DNA of 55,348 nucleotides from Staphylococcus simiae (GCF_002902085.1 NZ_PPQR01000055.1:1-55348), one strand, 5' to 3'. Shown: positions 9,600 through 18,991, counted from the first letter of the stretch. Numbers and translations: made by a program. The notes: a model not told the origin generated them from the sequence alone.

Positions 9600-11090
9600 T
9601 CACACCATCTCATTATTTTCAATTTGCATAATTTTATCCGCGACCTGTTGACCACTTAATGTAACCATTGGCATTCCTCCACCAGGATTAACTGAGCCAC
9701 CAACAAAGTACAAATTGTCAAAATACTGGCTTTCTTTCGGAAATTTAAACCCTTTGTTTTTCTTTTTATCTGCTACAACACCATATATTGCTCCACGATT
9801 CGAACGATAGTGTGCTTCGATATCTTCAGGCAGCCACATATCCTCAAAGACAATATGCTGCCTTAAATCTGTTAATCCCATTTTTTCCAATTTATTTAAC
9901 ACTCTATCTCTAAGCTTCAAATAATCTTTTTTGTCAAATGGCTGATCTTGAATATAAGGAATATGAGGTAATACTTTAATATTTTCATAACCTATTGGCG
10001 CTTGTGTTGAATCAGTTTTATTAGTATTAACAAGATATATTGTTGGGTCATCAGGCAAGACTTTATCATGAAATACCTGCTGATAATTAAATTTTGAATC
10101 TTGGGAAAAGAAGAAATTATGATGTGCTAATTGCGGATAGCGACAATCAACACCTAAATGTAATACTAATCCTGAACTTGCTGGTTCAAATGTCATTTCC
10201 AATTTGTCTATCGTATGTTGATTAAGATGTAGTAAGTATTTATAAGTTGGTATGACTTCCATATTAGAAATAATATAATCTGCATCATATACTTTACCGT
10301 TACTTAACCTTACGCCTGTCACACGTCGGTGATAAGTTTGAATATTATCAACACTCACACCCGTATGAATATCAACACCTTCTTCAAGTGCTAACCTTTC
10401 TAAAGCATTGGCTAAATGATGAAGGCCACCATCGACATACCATAAACCCTGTTGTTGTTGCATATGGAACAACATCGATAAGACGGCTGGTGCATCATAG
10501 GATGATGAACCTACATATTTAATAAAATAACCTAACATTTCTCTTAAATATGGATTACTGATACGTTTATCAATCGCTTGTTGCATCGTATGAAAATAGT
10601 CATACGCTATGAGTGCATGTAATGGTCCATGATATCTAATAATCTCAGTCAAGTTATCTAAACCTACATTAAAATAACCTTTTTCTGTCACTCGATGTAT
10701 TTTACGACTATATTCTAGATAATCTGACAGTTCTCTTGCGTCTTGTTCAGTTAAATGATTATTATGCATTAATGTATTAGCAATACCTTCATACAAATCA
10801 ATCACTTGTCCGTCAGGGAAGAAACTTCTCCATTGTAATGGCAGACGACGAATATCCACGTAATCTGACATACGTTTATTACTATAAGTAAAAAGTTGTT
10901 CAAAAATATATGGCATTGTCAAAATTGAAGGCCCCAAGTCAAAACCAAAGCCATCTTTGTCTAAACGATTCACTTTACCACCTATGTGTTTATTTTGTTC
11001 AAATAATTTAACATCAAAACCATTTTGTGCCATGCGAATTGCTGCAGAAATACCACCTAATCCACCACCAATAACAATTATTTTTTTCAT
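9600..11090 (-). CDS. crtP: Diaponeurosporene oxygenase CrtP
   Basis: This 496-residue FAD-dependent amine-oxidase/phytoene-desaturase-like enzyme oxidises the terminal methyl group of 4,4'-diaponeurosporene toward the carboxylate. The FAD motif [10 protein letters not shown] (8-17) is followed by FEQN, and the C terminus carries [17 protein letters not shown]. It shares its architecture with CrtN but the two are clearly separate enzymes. The start has AAGGGGTGA upstream, and the gene begins 2 bases after the crtO stop codon, so translation is probably coupled. Its stop codon abuts or overlaps the crtQ start region. Confidence 0.94.
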   Translation of the reverse strand: MKKIIVIGGGLGGISAAIRMAQNGFDVKLFEQNKHIGGKVNRLDKDGFGFDLGPSILTMPYIFEQLFTYSNKRMSDYVDIRRLPLQWRSFFPDGQVIDLYEGIANTLMHNNHLTEQDARELSDYLEYSRKIHRVTEKGYFNVGLDNLTEIIRYHGPLHALIAYDYFHTMQQAIDKRISNPYLREMLGYFIKYVGSSSYDAPAVLSMLFHMQQQQGLWYVDGGLHHLANALERLALEEGVDIHTGVSVDNIQTYHRRVTGVRLSNGKVYDADYIISNMEVIPTYKYLLHLNQHTIDKLEMTFEPASSGLVLHLGVDCRYPQLAHHNFFFSQDSKFNYQQVFHDKVLPDDPTIYLVNTNKTDSTQAPIGYENIKVLPHIPYIQDQPFDKKDYLKLRDRVLNKLEKMGLTDLRQHIVFEDMWLPEDIEAHYRSNRGAIYGVVADKKKNKGFKFPKESQYFDNLYFVGGSVNPGGGMPMVTLSGQQVADKIMQIENNEMV

Positions 11091-11092
11091 TT

Positions 11093-11581
11093 TCAGTCAC
11101 CCCTTAAAGTTCTCAAACGTAATATACGTCGTAATCTTGGACGATTATATCGCTGTACTATAATAATAGGTAGGTTAACGATGAGCACATACAGTACATT
11201 AATTATTTTCAAATAGTTAGGTGTATAAACAAAAATAACTACAGGTAATATAGATAACCAATGTATGAGTTCCGCCCGCTCCGTTTCTACGATCATGGTT
11301 TCTACAGTATTCGAATCGTACGCTGTTAAATGTTTCTTATTATATATGTTAGAATTAAATTTTTGACCCTCTGGAATCAATTTCTTCCATAGATGAACTT
11401 TAAAACGGCTTTGCCAAAACTTTCCTCGCTGTTCAAATTTAAAATTGTTGAACCAATAGTGATGTTTAACAAAAAATTGACGTGGTATATAAGTTCCAAC
11501 ATGAGCAATAATAAGTTGTACTGAAGACCAATAAATACTATGTAAAACGATTAACTTAATTAATTTGATTGATTTTTTCAT
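11093..11581 (-). CDS. crtO: Glycosyl-4,4'-diaponeurosporenoate acyltransferase CrtO
   Basis: The 162-residue protein is the first gene of the pigment operon and performs the last step, esterifying the glucose C6 with a fatty acid to give staphyloxanthin. Hydrophobic segments at the N terminus and around residues 105-140 fit a membrane enzyme. [12 protein letters not shown] and [13 protein letters not shown] resemble staphylococcal CrtO. The ATG at 11581 is preferred by similarity to the known N terminus. A TTG at 11593 is possible, and neither has a strong ribosome site. A sigma-B-type promoter lies about 50 bases upstream. Confidence 0.9.
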   Translation of the reverse strand: MKKSIKLIKLIVLHSIYWSSVQLIIAHVGTYIPRQFFVKHHYWFNNFKFEQRGKFWQSRFKVHLWKKLIPEGQKFNSNIYNKKHLTAYDSNTVETMIVETERAELIHWLSILPVVIFVYTPNYLKIINVLYVLIVNLPIIIVQRYNRPRLRRILRLRTLRGD

Positions 11582-11632
11582 TAATTCAAACAACTTTCTA
11601 ATATTTAGTTAAATCATATAACGTTATATTTA

Positions 11633-11658
11633 ATTCCCTAATTATTAGTTATTCAAAC
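11633..11658 (-). promoter_or_regulatory. Sigma-B promoter of the crt operon
   Basis: On the minus strand GTTTGA and GGGAAT are separated by 14 bases, a close match to the sigma-B pattern GTTT-N12-15-GGG(T/A)AT. It lies about 50 bases before crtO. Staphylococcal crt operons are known to be sigma-B dependent, so pigment should rise in stationary phase and under stress. Confidence 0.85.
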
Positions 11659-11690
11659 CGTCGACAGCATGATTAAAAGATATTAAAAAA

Positions 11691-11773
11691 GGTTTTCTAA
11701 CAAATCGGACTGATACATAATTAATTTTTATTTAAAATTATTCGCTTTTTATCAGTTCTAAAAAATAGAGAAC
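11691..11773. repeat. Palindromic GGTTCTCT/AGAGAACC repeat, intact copy
   Basis: An imperfect inverted repeat of about 83 bases: GGTTTTCT, then CGGACTGATA, matched by TATCAGTTC and ATAGAGAAC. Related copies lie at 27393-27470 and, interrupted, at 47821-47996. It is AT-rich and non-coding, and sits upstream of the crt promoter. Confidence 0.7.
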
Positions 11774-11775
11774 AT

Positions 11776-11820
11776 TAAAAAAACGCCAACATCCTCTGTG
11801 AAAAGAGAACATTGACGTTG
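11776..11820 (-). terminator. ssaA terminator
   Basis: On the minus strand AACGTCAATGTTCTCT pairs with AGAGGATGTTGGCGTT, followed by TTTTTTT. It starts about 20 bases after the ssaA stop codon. Confidence 0.88.
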
Positions 11821-11842
11821 TCATCATATTATCGATTTCGAA

Positions 11843-12670
11843 TTAGTGAATGTAATTATATGAACTAGCTTGGCTAGCTGAGATAGTACGTGATGTTATA
11901 ACTCCAGCACCATGACCATAGTTCATTTCTGATACTTTAACTGAACCGTTACTATTAACGCTTTCAACATATGCAACGTGACCATACGCACCTTGAGTTG
12001 TTTGCATGATTGCTCCAGCAGCTGGTGTATTATTTACTGTATAACCAGATCTAGCTGCAGCGTTTGCCCAGTTATTAGCATTGCCCCAAGTAGAACCAAT
12101 TTTACCACCTACACGGTCGAATACATAATATGTACATTGACCTGAAGTATAAAGGTTGTTAGCTGATCCGTTACCAGTAGATACTGATTGTCCATTTGAT
12201 GATGGTGCAGAAGTTGATGTAACGTGAACGTTATTACTTGTTGCATTATAGCTTGCACCTAAACCACCAGTACGTTGATTGTTTGAAGATGCTTGATTAT
12301 TGTATGAATAGTTATAGTTGCTGTAATTATTGTAGTTGTTAGTGTTTTGTGAATAATTATTATAGCTGTTGTAGTTATTGTAATTATAGCTATAGTTATT
12401 ATAATTGTTATAATTGTTGTAATTAGTATAACCATAGTTGTTATAGTAATAGTTTGTGTTGTTTTGTTCTACTTGACTTGGATCGAAGTTACCAGTCCAT
12501 TTATAGTGATAATTCCCTTGTGCATCAATTGTATAAGTGTAACTATATGATTGTGCATCATTTGGGTTATAGCCTGCGTTATTTTGTTCTGCCGCATGTG
12601 CGTCATGTCCTGCAAATGCGATTGTAGCGAATCCTGCTGTTGCGATAGTAGCTGTAGCGATTTTTTTCAT
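11843..12670 (-). CDS. ssaA2: Secreted CHAP-domain amidase SsaA
   Basis: This 275-residue secreted protein has a signal peptide ending in DAHA (about residues 1-27). A short [16 protein letters not shown] segment follows, then a low-complexity Tyr/Asn linker with repeated YNNY units (about 75-130), and a C-terminal CHAP domain. The CHAP catalytic cysteine is Cys179 (SGQCTYYVF) and the histidine is His231 (YGHVAYVE). CHAP proteins of this type cleave peptidoglycan cross-bridges or stem amides. The start has AGGAGG upstream. A WalR-type box about 170 bases upstream agrees with known WalKR control of staphylococcal ssaA genes. The YNNY linker varies in length between strains and species and may bind the wall or act as a spacer. 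Confidence 0.93.
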   Translation of the reverse strand: MKKIATATIATAGFATIAFAGHDAHAAEQNNAGYNPNDAQSYSYTYTIDAQGNYHYKWTGNFDPSQVEQNNTNYYYNNYGYTNYNNYNNYNNYSYNYNNYNSYNNYSQNTNNYNNYSNYNYSYNNQASSNNQRTGGLGASYNATSNNVHVTSTSAPSSNGQSVSTGNGSANNLYTSGQCTYYVFDRVGGKIGSTWGNANNWANAAARSGYTVNNTPAAGAIMQTTQGAYGHVAYVESVNSNGSVKVSEMNYGHGAGVITSRTISASQASSYNYIH

Positions 12671-12839
12671 AAGTAAATATCCTCCTAATAATTTAAAACA
12701 GTTTATATTATCGAAAGTCTCTCAAGACCTTATAATGTTAATATTTTATTTTTTCAATTTAATCAAACAACAAAACCATATATTTCATTGTTTTTTCAAC
12801 AAGACAAACTATAACAAAAAACAAAGTACTTGTGTGCCT

Positions 12840-12856
12840 TGTTATCAGATTGTAAC
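12840..12856 (+). promoter_or_regulatory. WalR-type box upstream of ssaA
   Basis: TGTTAT-cagat-TGTAAC fits the WalR consensus TGT(A/T)A(A/T/C)-N5-TGT(A/T)A(A/T/C) exactly. It lies 170 bases upstream of ssaA, on the strand opposite to the gene. WalR control of ssaA family genes is established in S. aureus. Confidence 0.6.
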
Positions 12857-12943
12857 TTGATTCTAATAATCACTTTGTTACTGTAATGTTTATCATCTAA
12901 ATATTCAAATAATTCAAAAACGCCACACAGCAGACTTCAAAGT

Positions 12944-13027
12944 ATTAAAAAACACCAAATCATTCAAAATAACTATGCTAATTACAAGAATTAAACTTGT
13001 GCATTGTAATATTTTAAATGTTTGGTG
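12944..13027 (-). terminator. oatA terminator
   Basis: On the minus strand ACACCAAACATT pairs with AATGATTTGGTGT across a long AT-rich interior, followed by TTTTTTA. It begins within ten bases of the oatA stop codon. The rest of the 12671-13034 gap holds the ssaA leader and the WalR box. Confidence 0.75.
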
Positions 13028-13034
13028 TGTAATA

Positions 13035-14852
13035 TTATTTTGCTGTTTTTTCGTGTTCTTCTATTGTTTTAACGATTAAATTAGTTAATGCTTTCGCTCC
13101 TGAATATTCTAAATGAATACCATCGTAAGCGAAATATTCTGGGTGTCCACCAGATGCTTTATACCAATCTACTAAATGTACGTTTGAACGTTTTTTAGCA
13201 GCATCATAAATCAATTTATTGATATTACTCTCATAATTTCTAGGTACCCTGATAGAAACTAAGTAAACATCCGCTTTACCAAAACTATCTAATAACTCGT
13301 TCAATTGATCCTTGGTAAATTCTCCATTAGTACCTAATTCCACGATGACACTTTGACCTTTTTTCGAATAGTCCTGATATTGAGACTTAATAATCGGAAT
13401 AGCATCAACTAATTGACGACCTACTTTACCATCAATTTGTGCATTTGGTACTTTATCAGTAAAGACATCCCCAATATCAACCATCACTGAATCCCCGATT
13501 AATAATGGAGACATTTTAGAGACGTCTACTTTGCCATTTTTAGTTGGCGTTTTATCCGATTTGGCAGGTGTTTTTTTAGTCACTTTCTTGTTGTTTGTTT
13601 TAAATTCTGTTTTCTTTTCTTTCTTTTGTGCTTCATGTTGCTTACCTAAAGCATCAAATTGACCGCTTAATACAATTAATGATGGTACTAACAGCACAAT
13701 GACAACTACAGTTCTCATAAATTTATTAAGCTGTTTAGGTTTAATAGTAAATGCTTTAAAACCTTTTTTACGTATAGGTGTTTCAATAAAGCGATATGAC
13801 AATTCAGCCATGGCAAATGTTAGTATAATTTCTAACAGATATACATAGACAGGAATTTGACCTTGTACATAATAACTATTCATAAAGACAATAATTGGAT
13901 AATGCCATAAGTACAAACTATATGAGCGTTTACCTATAAAGATAAATAACCTCATACTTAAAAATTTAGCAAAGATACTTGATGGATGTACCGCTGTAGC
14001 AATAATCACCAAGGTAAATCCTGAAATAATATAGAACCCACCATTGTAAATCCATTGATCTTGATCACCAACTATAAAGAACAATGTGAGTAAGGCTATA
14101 AAGCCAATCGTTCCTACTATATCTAGTGACACAATCGATTTCTTTACTACATCTTTTCTCAAAGAGAATGGTGGCCAAACAAAGGCTAGAATACAACCTA
14201 ACAATAGCGTTTGTAATCGCGTGTCAGTACCGAAATAGACACGTGAGTTATCACCAGTCATTAAATGAATGACGATCATCAATACTAATGAGATAACTGA
14301 AATAATAAATAAAGTTTGTATAATTTTTCTTGGTTTTAATTTATGTAATAGTAATAATAATATAGGTGGGAAAAAGACATAAAATTGTTCTTCGATTGCT
14401 AGGGACCATAAATGTTTTAATGGTTCAATAGCAAATTGATTGAAATAGTCTACATTTTGAGCAATGTACCACCAGTTAGATACATAAAAGATCGCTGCAA
14501 TAGCATCTTTTTTCATTTGTATAATGAGCTCAGGTTTAAATAATAATGTAAAAATAAGTACTGCACTAATTAAGAATAGCACTGCTGGAATTAAGCGTTT
14601 TAATCGTCTCTTCCAAAACTCTATTAAATTAATCGTTCCTGTTCGATAATATTCACTAAGTAATAAACTTGTTATTAGGTAACCAGATATAACGAAAAAT
14701 GTATCTACACCTAAAAATCCTCCACTCAACCATTGTGCATTCAAATGATAGATAAGAATTCCAATAACTGCAAAGGCTCTCAAACCATCTAAACCTGGTA
14801 AGTATCGAGGAGCATATATTTTTTCTAAACGTTTAAAGTCTTTTGTATCCAT
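13035..14852 (-). CDS. oatA: Peptidoglycan O-acetyltransferase OatA
   Basis: The 605-residue enzyme O-acetylates N-acetylmuramic acid and so gives resistance to lysozyme. The N-terminal acyltransferase-3 region (about residues 15-375, ten or more membrane helices) has [11 protein letters not shown], the His in IYHLNAQW, and FISGYLIT. A charged lysine-rich linker (about 405-445) leads to an extracellular SGNH/GDSL-like esterase domain with GDSVMVDIG (catalytic Ser) and DGIHLEYSG (Asp/His). The start at 14852 follows GGAGCG; an upstream in-frame ATG at 14867 is rejected. The length is close to S. aureus OatA. It is transcribed alone between ssaA and isaA. Confidence 0.95.
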   Translation of the reverse strand: MDTKDFKRLEKIYAPRYLPGLDGLRAFAVIGILIYHLNAQWLSGGFLGVDTFFVISGYLITSLLLSEYYRTGTINLIEFWKRRLKRLIPAVLFLISAVLIFTLLFKPELIIQMKKDAIAAIFYVSNWWYIAQNVDYFNQFAIEPLKHLWSLAIEEQFYVFFPPILLLLLHKLKPRKIIQTLFIISVISLVLMIVIHLMTGDNSRVYFGTDTRLQTLLLGCILAFVWPPFSLRKDVVKKSIVSLDIVGTIGFIALLTLFFIVGDQDQWIYNGGFYIISGFTLVIIATAVHPSSIFAKFLSMRLFIFIGKRSYSLYLWHYPIIVFMNSYYVQGQIPVYVYLLEIILTFAMAELSYRFIETPIRKKGFKAFTIKPKQLNKFMRTVVVIVLLVPSLIVLSGQFDALGKQHEAQKKEKKTEFKTNNKKVTKKTPAKSDKTPTKNGKVDVSKMSPLLIGDSVMVDIGDVFTDKVPNAQIDGKVGRQLVDAIPIIKSQYQDYSKKGQSVIVELGTNGEFTKDQLNELLDSFGKADVYLVSIRVPRNYESNINKLIYDAAKKRSNVHLVDWYKASGGHPEYFAYDGIHLEYSGAKALTNLIVKTIEEHEKTAK

Positions 14853-15128
14853 ATATGAACGCTCCATTTACTATTTATCTAATCTGTAGCATATCATAAT
14901 ATTTTAAAAATTAACATATATGTTTTAGATTCATTAATTAAATTAACCAATATTCATTATTTTTCTAATTTTCAAATAATATAGTAGGCAACTGTTTATT
15001 CGTTCAATTTAACTAGATGGCGGTTAATTTATAGTGACTCATTGTCAAATTATCTTATCAACCGAATTTATTATAGAACCACATCATTTTGATAATCATG
15101 TCATCGATTATTATTATAAACTAAGAAA

Positions 15129-15159
15129 GCAGCCTAATGAGAAATCTCATAAGACTGCC
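15129..15159 (-). terminator. Orphan terminator upstream of oatA
   Basis: On the minus strand GCAGTCTTATGAG pairs with CTCATTAGGCTGC, followed by TTTCTTAG. No recognised gene ends here: isaA has its own terminator at 15394-15432. It may end a short RNA starting near 15250 or catch isaA read-through. Confidence 0.65.
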
Positions 15160-15250
15160 GTCGTCGCTTGTATAAATCGATTCATTATTTAGTAATGAAT
15201 CAGAAATTGTACGATTATCAAATGTCGCCACATTAGCCAAACGTACAACC
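15129..15250 (-). ncRNA. Possible small RNA between isaA and oatA
   Basis: A candidate non-coding transcript of about 120 bases on the minus strand. It contains a perfect hairpin GATTCATTACTAAATAATGAATC (arms of 9) followed by the terminator at 15129-15159. No open frame of useful length or ribosome site is visible, and no convincing promoter was found. I do not recognise it as a named staphylococcal sRNA. The rest of the 14853-15458 gap holds the repeat copy at 15258 and the isaA terminator. Confidence 0.3.
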
Positions 15251-15257
15251 AAATATA

Positions 15258-15355
15258 GTTTAACACCTTATTCAAAAAAATTAAATTGAACGGTTTAATT
15301 TAGTAATGCTTATTTTATTTATAAGCACTTGACTAATCGTAGGAAATAGAGAACC
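15258..15355. repeat. 98-bp direct repeat, copy 2
   Basis: Identical by eye to bases 1-98 and in the same orientation. Flanking sequences differ (upstream CAAATATA here; downstream ATAATC here versus GTTTTT in copy 1), so 98 bases is the true shared length on the right side. Confidence 0.92.
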
Positions 15356-15393
15356 ATAATCATCCATACAATATTGTGAATTAAAATTGAACT

Positions 15394-15432
15394 AAAAAAA
15401 GCCCTCCCCAATGTTCTTTGGAAAGGACTTTG
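15394..15432 (-). terminator. isaA terminator
   Basis: On the minus strand AAAGTCCTTTCC pairs with GGGGAGGGCTTT (with G-U pairs), followed by a TTTTTTT tract, about 25 bases after the isaA stop codon. Confidence 0.88.
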
Positions 15433-15458
15433 TCTTGCTAATTAATATGATAGTGGAA

Positions 15459-16172
15459 TTACTTTCCCCAAGCACTTAAACCTTGTGCTTTGAATGCTTT
15501 ATCTGCTGCATCGATTTGTTGGTCAACTGTGTTAGTTGGCCCCCAGCCTGGCATTGTTTGGAATAAACCTGAAGCACCTGATGGGTTGTGAGCATTTACT
15601 TGACCATTTGATTCACGAGCAATAATTGCTTCCCAAGTTGAAGCTGGAACACCCGTACGTTGAGCCATGATTCGAGCTGCATATGAACCAATTGCTCCTG
15701 CAGTGTTACCGTTACTTAATCTAACTGAACTTGATGAAGCTGTGCTTGTTGTGTAGTTAGCTGATGGAGCTGAAACTGTTTCAACGTTAGCATTGCTTGA
15801 TTGAGCATTGTTGCTTACTGCTTGAGTAGTTGTAGCTTCTTGATTGTATGAAGCTGAGTAGTCAGTAGTACCTTGAGCTGCTGTAGTTGCGAAGCTTGTA
15901 GTTTGACCATTAGCTACATCATAACTCCAAGCCCAAGTATGACCGTCTGAAGTAAAGTTATATTGGAATCCACCTTGTACGAAATGGATATCATATGCAC
16001 CATCTTGGATTGGAGCTGCATTTAATTGTTCTGGGTGGTTATGTGCTAAGTCTACTAAGTGTGCTTGGTCAACATTAGTTTCTGCTGCATGTGCTTGATG
16101 ACCTGAAGTTGCTGCATAACCTGTTACGCCTAATGCTACTGCTAATGATGATGCGATAATTGTCTTTTTCAT
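15459..16172 (-). CDS. isaA: Probable soluble lytic transglycosylase IsaA
   Basis: The 237-residue secreted protein has a signal peptide ending in AHA (about residues 1-29), an N-terminal segment with [16 protein letters not shown] character, a Ser/Thr/Ala-rich linker, and a C-terminal SLT-like domain. The catalytic glutamate lies in IARESNGQ, followed by [12 protein letters not shown]. IsaA-type enzymes cleave the glycan strand of peptidoglycan and are immunodominant surface antigens in S. aureus. The start follows TGGAGG. The promoter at 16286-16313 and a WalR-type box at 16505 suggest WalKR control. The protein is a few residues longer than the S. aureus one, probably in the linker. Confidence 0.94.
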   Translation of the reverse strand: MKKTIIASSLAVALGVTGYAATSGHQAHAAETNVDQAHLVDLAHNHPEQLNAAPIQDGAYDIHFVQGGFQYNFTSDGHTWAWSYDVANGQTTSFATTAAQGTTDYSASYNQEATTTQAVSNNAQSSNANVETVSAPSANYTTSTASSSSVRLSNGNTAGAIGSYAARIMAQRTGVPASTWEAIIARESNGQVNAHNPSGASGLFQTMPGWGPTNTVDQQIDAADKAFKAQGLSAWGK

Positions 16173-16285
16173 AATAATAAATCCTCCAATAATAATTGTA
16201 TCTTTTATGTTTGATTGTTATTTTTAATGTTAATTTGTCGTAGTGCTTTAATTAAAATGTGTTCTTATTTCTTTCAACGGTATTC

Positions 16286-16313
16286 ACTATATCATAAAAA
16301 AAACCTTTGTAAA
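16286..16313 (-). promoter_or_regulatory. isaA promoter
   Basis: Minus-strand -35 TTTACA, a 16-base spacer containing eight Ts, and -10 TATAGT. This leaves an untranslated leader of roughly 105 bases. Immediately upstream lies TGTAAT-gttt-TGTAAA, a near match to the WalR box with a spacer one base short. Confidence 0.6.
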
Positions 16314-16504
16314 TTACGCTGGGTTTACAAAACATTACAATATCACAGTCGTTTTGTAATGTTGAAATACAATTGTTTTATACCGTAACATGCAAATTTT
16401 ACACCTAAATATCTATATTCCCCTTAAAAAGCTTGTCATTTCATAACAAAATAACAATATGCCACTCAACTTCTACAACTATGTAATATTACAGATTGTG
16501 TTTT

Positions 16505-16521
16505 TGTTACATCACTGTAAT
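16505..16521 (+). promoter_or_regulatory. WalR-type box upstream of isaA
   Basis: TGTTAC-atcac-TGTAAT fits the WalR consensus exactly, including the 5-base spacer. It lies about 190 bases upstream of the predicted isaA -35 box and on the opposite strand, which is farther than usual. Confidence 0.5.
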
Positions 16522-16574
16522 AGTTCTGACTTTTATCATTATCGATTTTTCGTACCCTTTTTACATTAAAAATA

Positions 16575-16612
16575 CAAAAAACAGCAATCTAGATATTTTA
16601 GACTGCTGTCTT
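16575..16612 (-). terminator. Terminator after the EIIC/PfoR-like gene
   Basis: ACAGCAGTCTA pairs with TAGATTGCTGT on the minus strand, followed by TTTTTTG. It lies about 160 bases beyond the stop codon of the membrane protein gene. The remainder of the 16173-16773 gap is the isaA control region. Confidence 0.75.
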
Positions 16613-16773
16613 ATTGAAAACAATTTATTAAAGATACGTAACTGACATCATTTATCAAAAAATTTATGTGGTCATCCTACTTTGGCAAGACTCATTACGT
16701 TTATATTATAGATAAAGTACTTTTTATCTCTAGTTATTCCTAATATCACTCTTACTGTTCAAAGTTTTTTTAA

Positions 16774-17829
16774 TTAGCCCATAAATTTAAAGATATCATT
16801 AGTATAAAGTCGGCAAATTTTACGATAAATGATATCTGCAATGAAAGCAGTAGCAAATGGTACTACAAAAAATGCAATAACAATGAGTAATAAACTTAAC
16901 CATGCAGAATCAACATGCATAAATTTAAATGCATTGATTGGCCCTACCATACCTATGAAACCAAATCCTGCAGATTCTTTCGTTCCATAAATACCTATTA
17001 GTGCTGACATTAGTCCTGAAATAATGGCTGTGGTTAATATAGGTAGCATAATAATTGGATATTTCACCATATTAGGCATCATCATTTTTACACCACCAAA
17101 AAATACTGATAGTGGAACACCTAAACGATTCACTCTGCTTGTACCTATAATAAGTACCGCTTCAGTTGCTGCAATTCCTATAGAGGATGATCCTGCTGCT
17201 AGTCCCGCGATACCAATAGCAATCGCTATAGCCACAGTAGATAATGGCGAAATAATAATAAAACTAAATACCATTGAAATTAAAATACTCATTAAAATAG
17301 GTTGTAGTTCTGTAAAACTATTAATCATATTACCAATACCAGTAGTGATTAATCTTACATAAGGTAATATAAGAATACCTATTGTGGCAGATATTCCACC
17401 AACAACTGTTGGATAGATAATCAATGCCATACTACCAACACGGTGCTGAATCAATAATATGATTAATACTGCAATTGCTGCAGTTATCATTGTGTTAATT
17501 AAGTCCCCAATACCAGTAATGACCCAAACACCGTTTTTAAATTGTGCAGCACCGCTACCTACATATGCTGCACTGGCTACAACAGCAATCGCTAAAGGTG
17601 TCAAATCAAACTTCATTGCTATTAACGCACCAACTAATGCTGGTACTGTAAATTGAATAGCAACAACTACACCTAACAACGTTTTAAAAATTGGATAGTC
17701 ATGCATAAAATATTTAAATATTTCTCCTAGAATTGCATTTGGAACTAATCCAGCAACAATCCCTATAGCTACACCTGATAACACTCTAAAAACAAAGTCT
17801 TTAGGTGTGATGGTTTTGATTGAAGTCAT
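16774..17829 (-). CDS. PTS EIIC-type (PfoR-like) membrane protein
   Basis: This 351-residue, strongly hydrophobic protein has roughly ten membrane helices and belongs to the PTS_EIIC_2/PfoR-like family. Small-residue-rich helices and a conserved GTSRVNRLGVPLSVFFGG loop are visible. No EIIA or EIIB phosphorylation domain is fused or encoded nearby. It may therefore act as a transporter or membrane sensor rather than a complete sugar PTS. The start follows GGAGGGATGA. A structured leader with an intrinsic-terminator shape lies between the promoter and the gene (17871-17978). A TetR gene is divergently placed. The substrate is unknown. Confidence 0.75.
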   Translation of the reverse strand: MTSIKTITPKDFVFRVLSGVAIGIVAGLVPNAILGEIFKYFMHDYPIFKTLLGVVVAIQFTVPALVGALIAMKFDLTPLAIAVVASAAYVGSGAAQFKNGVWVITGIGDLINTMITAAIAVLIILLIQHRVGSMALIIYPTVVGGISATIGILILPYVRLITTGIGNMINSFTELQPILMSILISMVFSFIIISPLSTVAIAIAIGIAGLAAGSSSIGIAATEAVLIIGTSRVNRLGVPLSVFFGGVKMMMPNMVKYPIIMLPILTTAIISGLMSALIGIYGTKESAGFGFIGMVGPINAFKFMHVDSAWLSLLLIVIAFFVVPFATAFIADIIYRKICRLYTNDIFKFMG

Positions 17830-17870
17830 AAATCATCCCTCCATGTCACTATTAAAAATCTAGTATGTAT

Positions 17871-17978
17871 AAAAAAAGAGCCTTAAGTTATTACACTACA
17901 AGCATAAATTCTAAGATGTGCATGCCGATGTTGTTATATTTAAGCTTGCAACATTATAAATAACCTAAGACTATGAGC
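17871..17978 (-). promoter_or_regulatory. Attenuator-like structured leader of the EIIC gene
   Basis: On the minus strand CTTAGGTTATT pairs with AATAACTTAAG (one G-U). Inside it ATTTATGCTTG pairs with CAAGCTTAAAT (one mismatch). The 3' arm runs into GGCTC followed by TTTTTTT, only about 40 bases before the start codon. The leader begins almost exactly at the transcription start predicted from the extended -10 at 17982. It is not a recognised riboswitch class to me. Confidence 0.55.
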
Positions 17979-17981
17979 AAT

Positions 17982-17990
17982 AGTATACCA
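17982..17990 (-). promoter_or_regulatory. Extended -10 promoter for the EIIC gene
   Basis: Minus-strand TGGTATACT is an extended -10 with no clear -35. It would start transcription near 17975, at the first base of the structured leader. The rest of the 17830-18295 gap is AT-rich; a TTGACA lies further upstream at about 18030, and no operator was clear. Confidence 0.45.
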
Positions 17991-18295
17991 TAAAATTCTG
18001 AATATTTAGATAATATTTTCAAAAATTTTGTGTCAACGAAATACATAATACTACTAATTATTGTTATTATATTTAATTGCTCTCTAGGGAGAAATGTCTA
18101 ATTGCTAAAAATACAATATAATATAGAAGAAAGACGATTAATTTTCTGTGACATCATTCAATATTAATGACTGTCTAGCCTCTCCGCCTTAGTATGTTAC
18201 GTTAGTCAGTCGTGCTTTTATGTTGACTTTCCTTGCTAAGCATTCGATAATTTAACTATTAATTAAATCAACATATGTTAGATAGGTGACAAATG

Positions 18296-18862
18296 ATGGA
18301 AAGTGAAACAATTGATCCACGAATTATTAGAACAAAGCAATTACTTGTAGATGCCTTTCAAAAGGTTTCTCGAGAAAAAAGGATGTCCCAAATCACTGTG
18401 AAAAATATTACAGATGAAGCAACTGTCAATCGTGCAACATTTTATGCTCACTTTACCGATAAAGACGATATTCTCGACTACACATTATCTGTAACTATTC
18501 TTAAAGATCTCAATGATAATCTAAATATTTCAGAAGTTATTAATGAAGAGATATTACGTAATATCTTTATTTCAATTGCTAAATACATGATTGATGTACA
18601 ACAATTTTGCAAACTAAATAGTGAGATTTTTTGCCATAAAGCACAACAACGTATCAATAATGAATTAGAAGATATCTTTGCTATCATGCTAGAAAACAGT
18701 TATCCAGAACAACCACGAGACATTATTGTTAACAGTGCGAGCTTTTTAGCTGCTGGCATCTCCGGACTAGCGTTGCATTACTTGCATACAAGTAAAGATA
18801 CACCAGAAACTTTTATTAATCATAATTTACCATTCTTAATTCAACACATTACACAATTATAG
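18296..18862 (+). CDS. TetR/AcrR-family regulator
   Basis: This 188-residue one-component regulator has an N-terminal helix-turn-helix (about residues 10-55: ITVKNITDEATVNRATFYAHFTDKDDIL), the classical TetR DNA-binding layout, and a helical ligand/dimer domain behind it. Two adjacent ATGs (18293 and 18296) follow TAGGTG; the second gives better spacing. It is divergent from the EIIC gene and upstream of the LLM monooxygenase, and could control either or both. The ligand is unknown. A terminator at 18902 separates it from the monooxygenase promoter. Confidence 0.85.
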   Translation: MESETIDPRIIRTKQLLVDAFQKVSREKRMSQITVKNITDEATVNRATFYAHFTDKDDILDYTLSVTILKDLNDNLNISEVINEEILRNIFISIAKYMIDVQQFCKLNSEIFCHKAQQRINNELEDIFAIMLENSYPEQPRDIIVNSASFLAAGISGLALHYLHTSKDTPETFINHNLPFLIQHITQL

Positions 18863-18901
18863 TTATATAGTAAGCATAAACTTTTTAATAAACTAAACTG
18901 T

Positions 18902-18966
18902 ACAACTGATTCATACTTTATTGGAAGGAATCTTCCTTTGATATTATGGATCAGTTGCTTTTTTAT
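18902..18966 (+). terminator. Terminator after the TetR gene
   Basis: CAACTGATTCATA pairs with TATGGATCAGTTG, with AAGGAA/TTCCTT forming an inner stem, followed by CTTTTTTAT. It ends the regulator transcript before the next promoter. Confidence 0.8.
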
Positions 18967-18991
18967 CTCTAAACAACAGTTTGCTACTTTT

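Noticed and set aside
16321..16345. WalR box next to the isaA -35 (TGTAAT-N4-TGTAAA)
   Set aside because: The spacer is four bases, not five, so it was not listed as a box of its own, only mentioned with the promoter.
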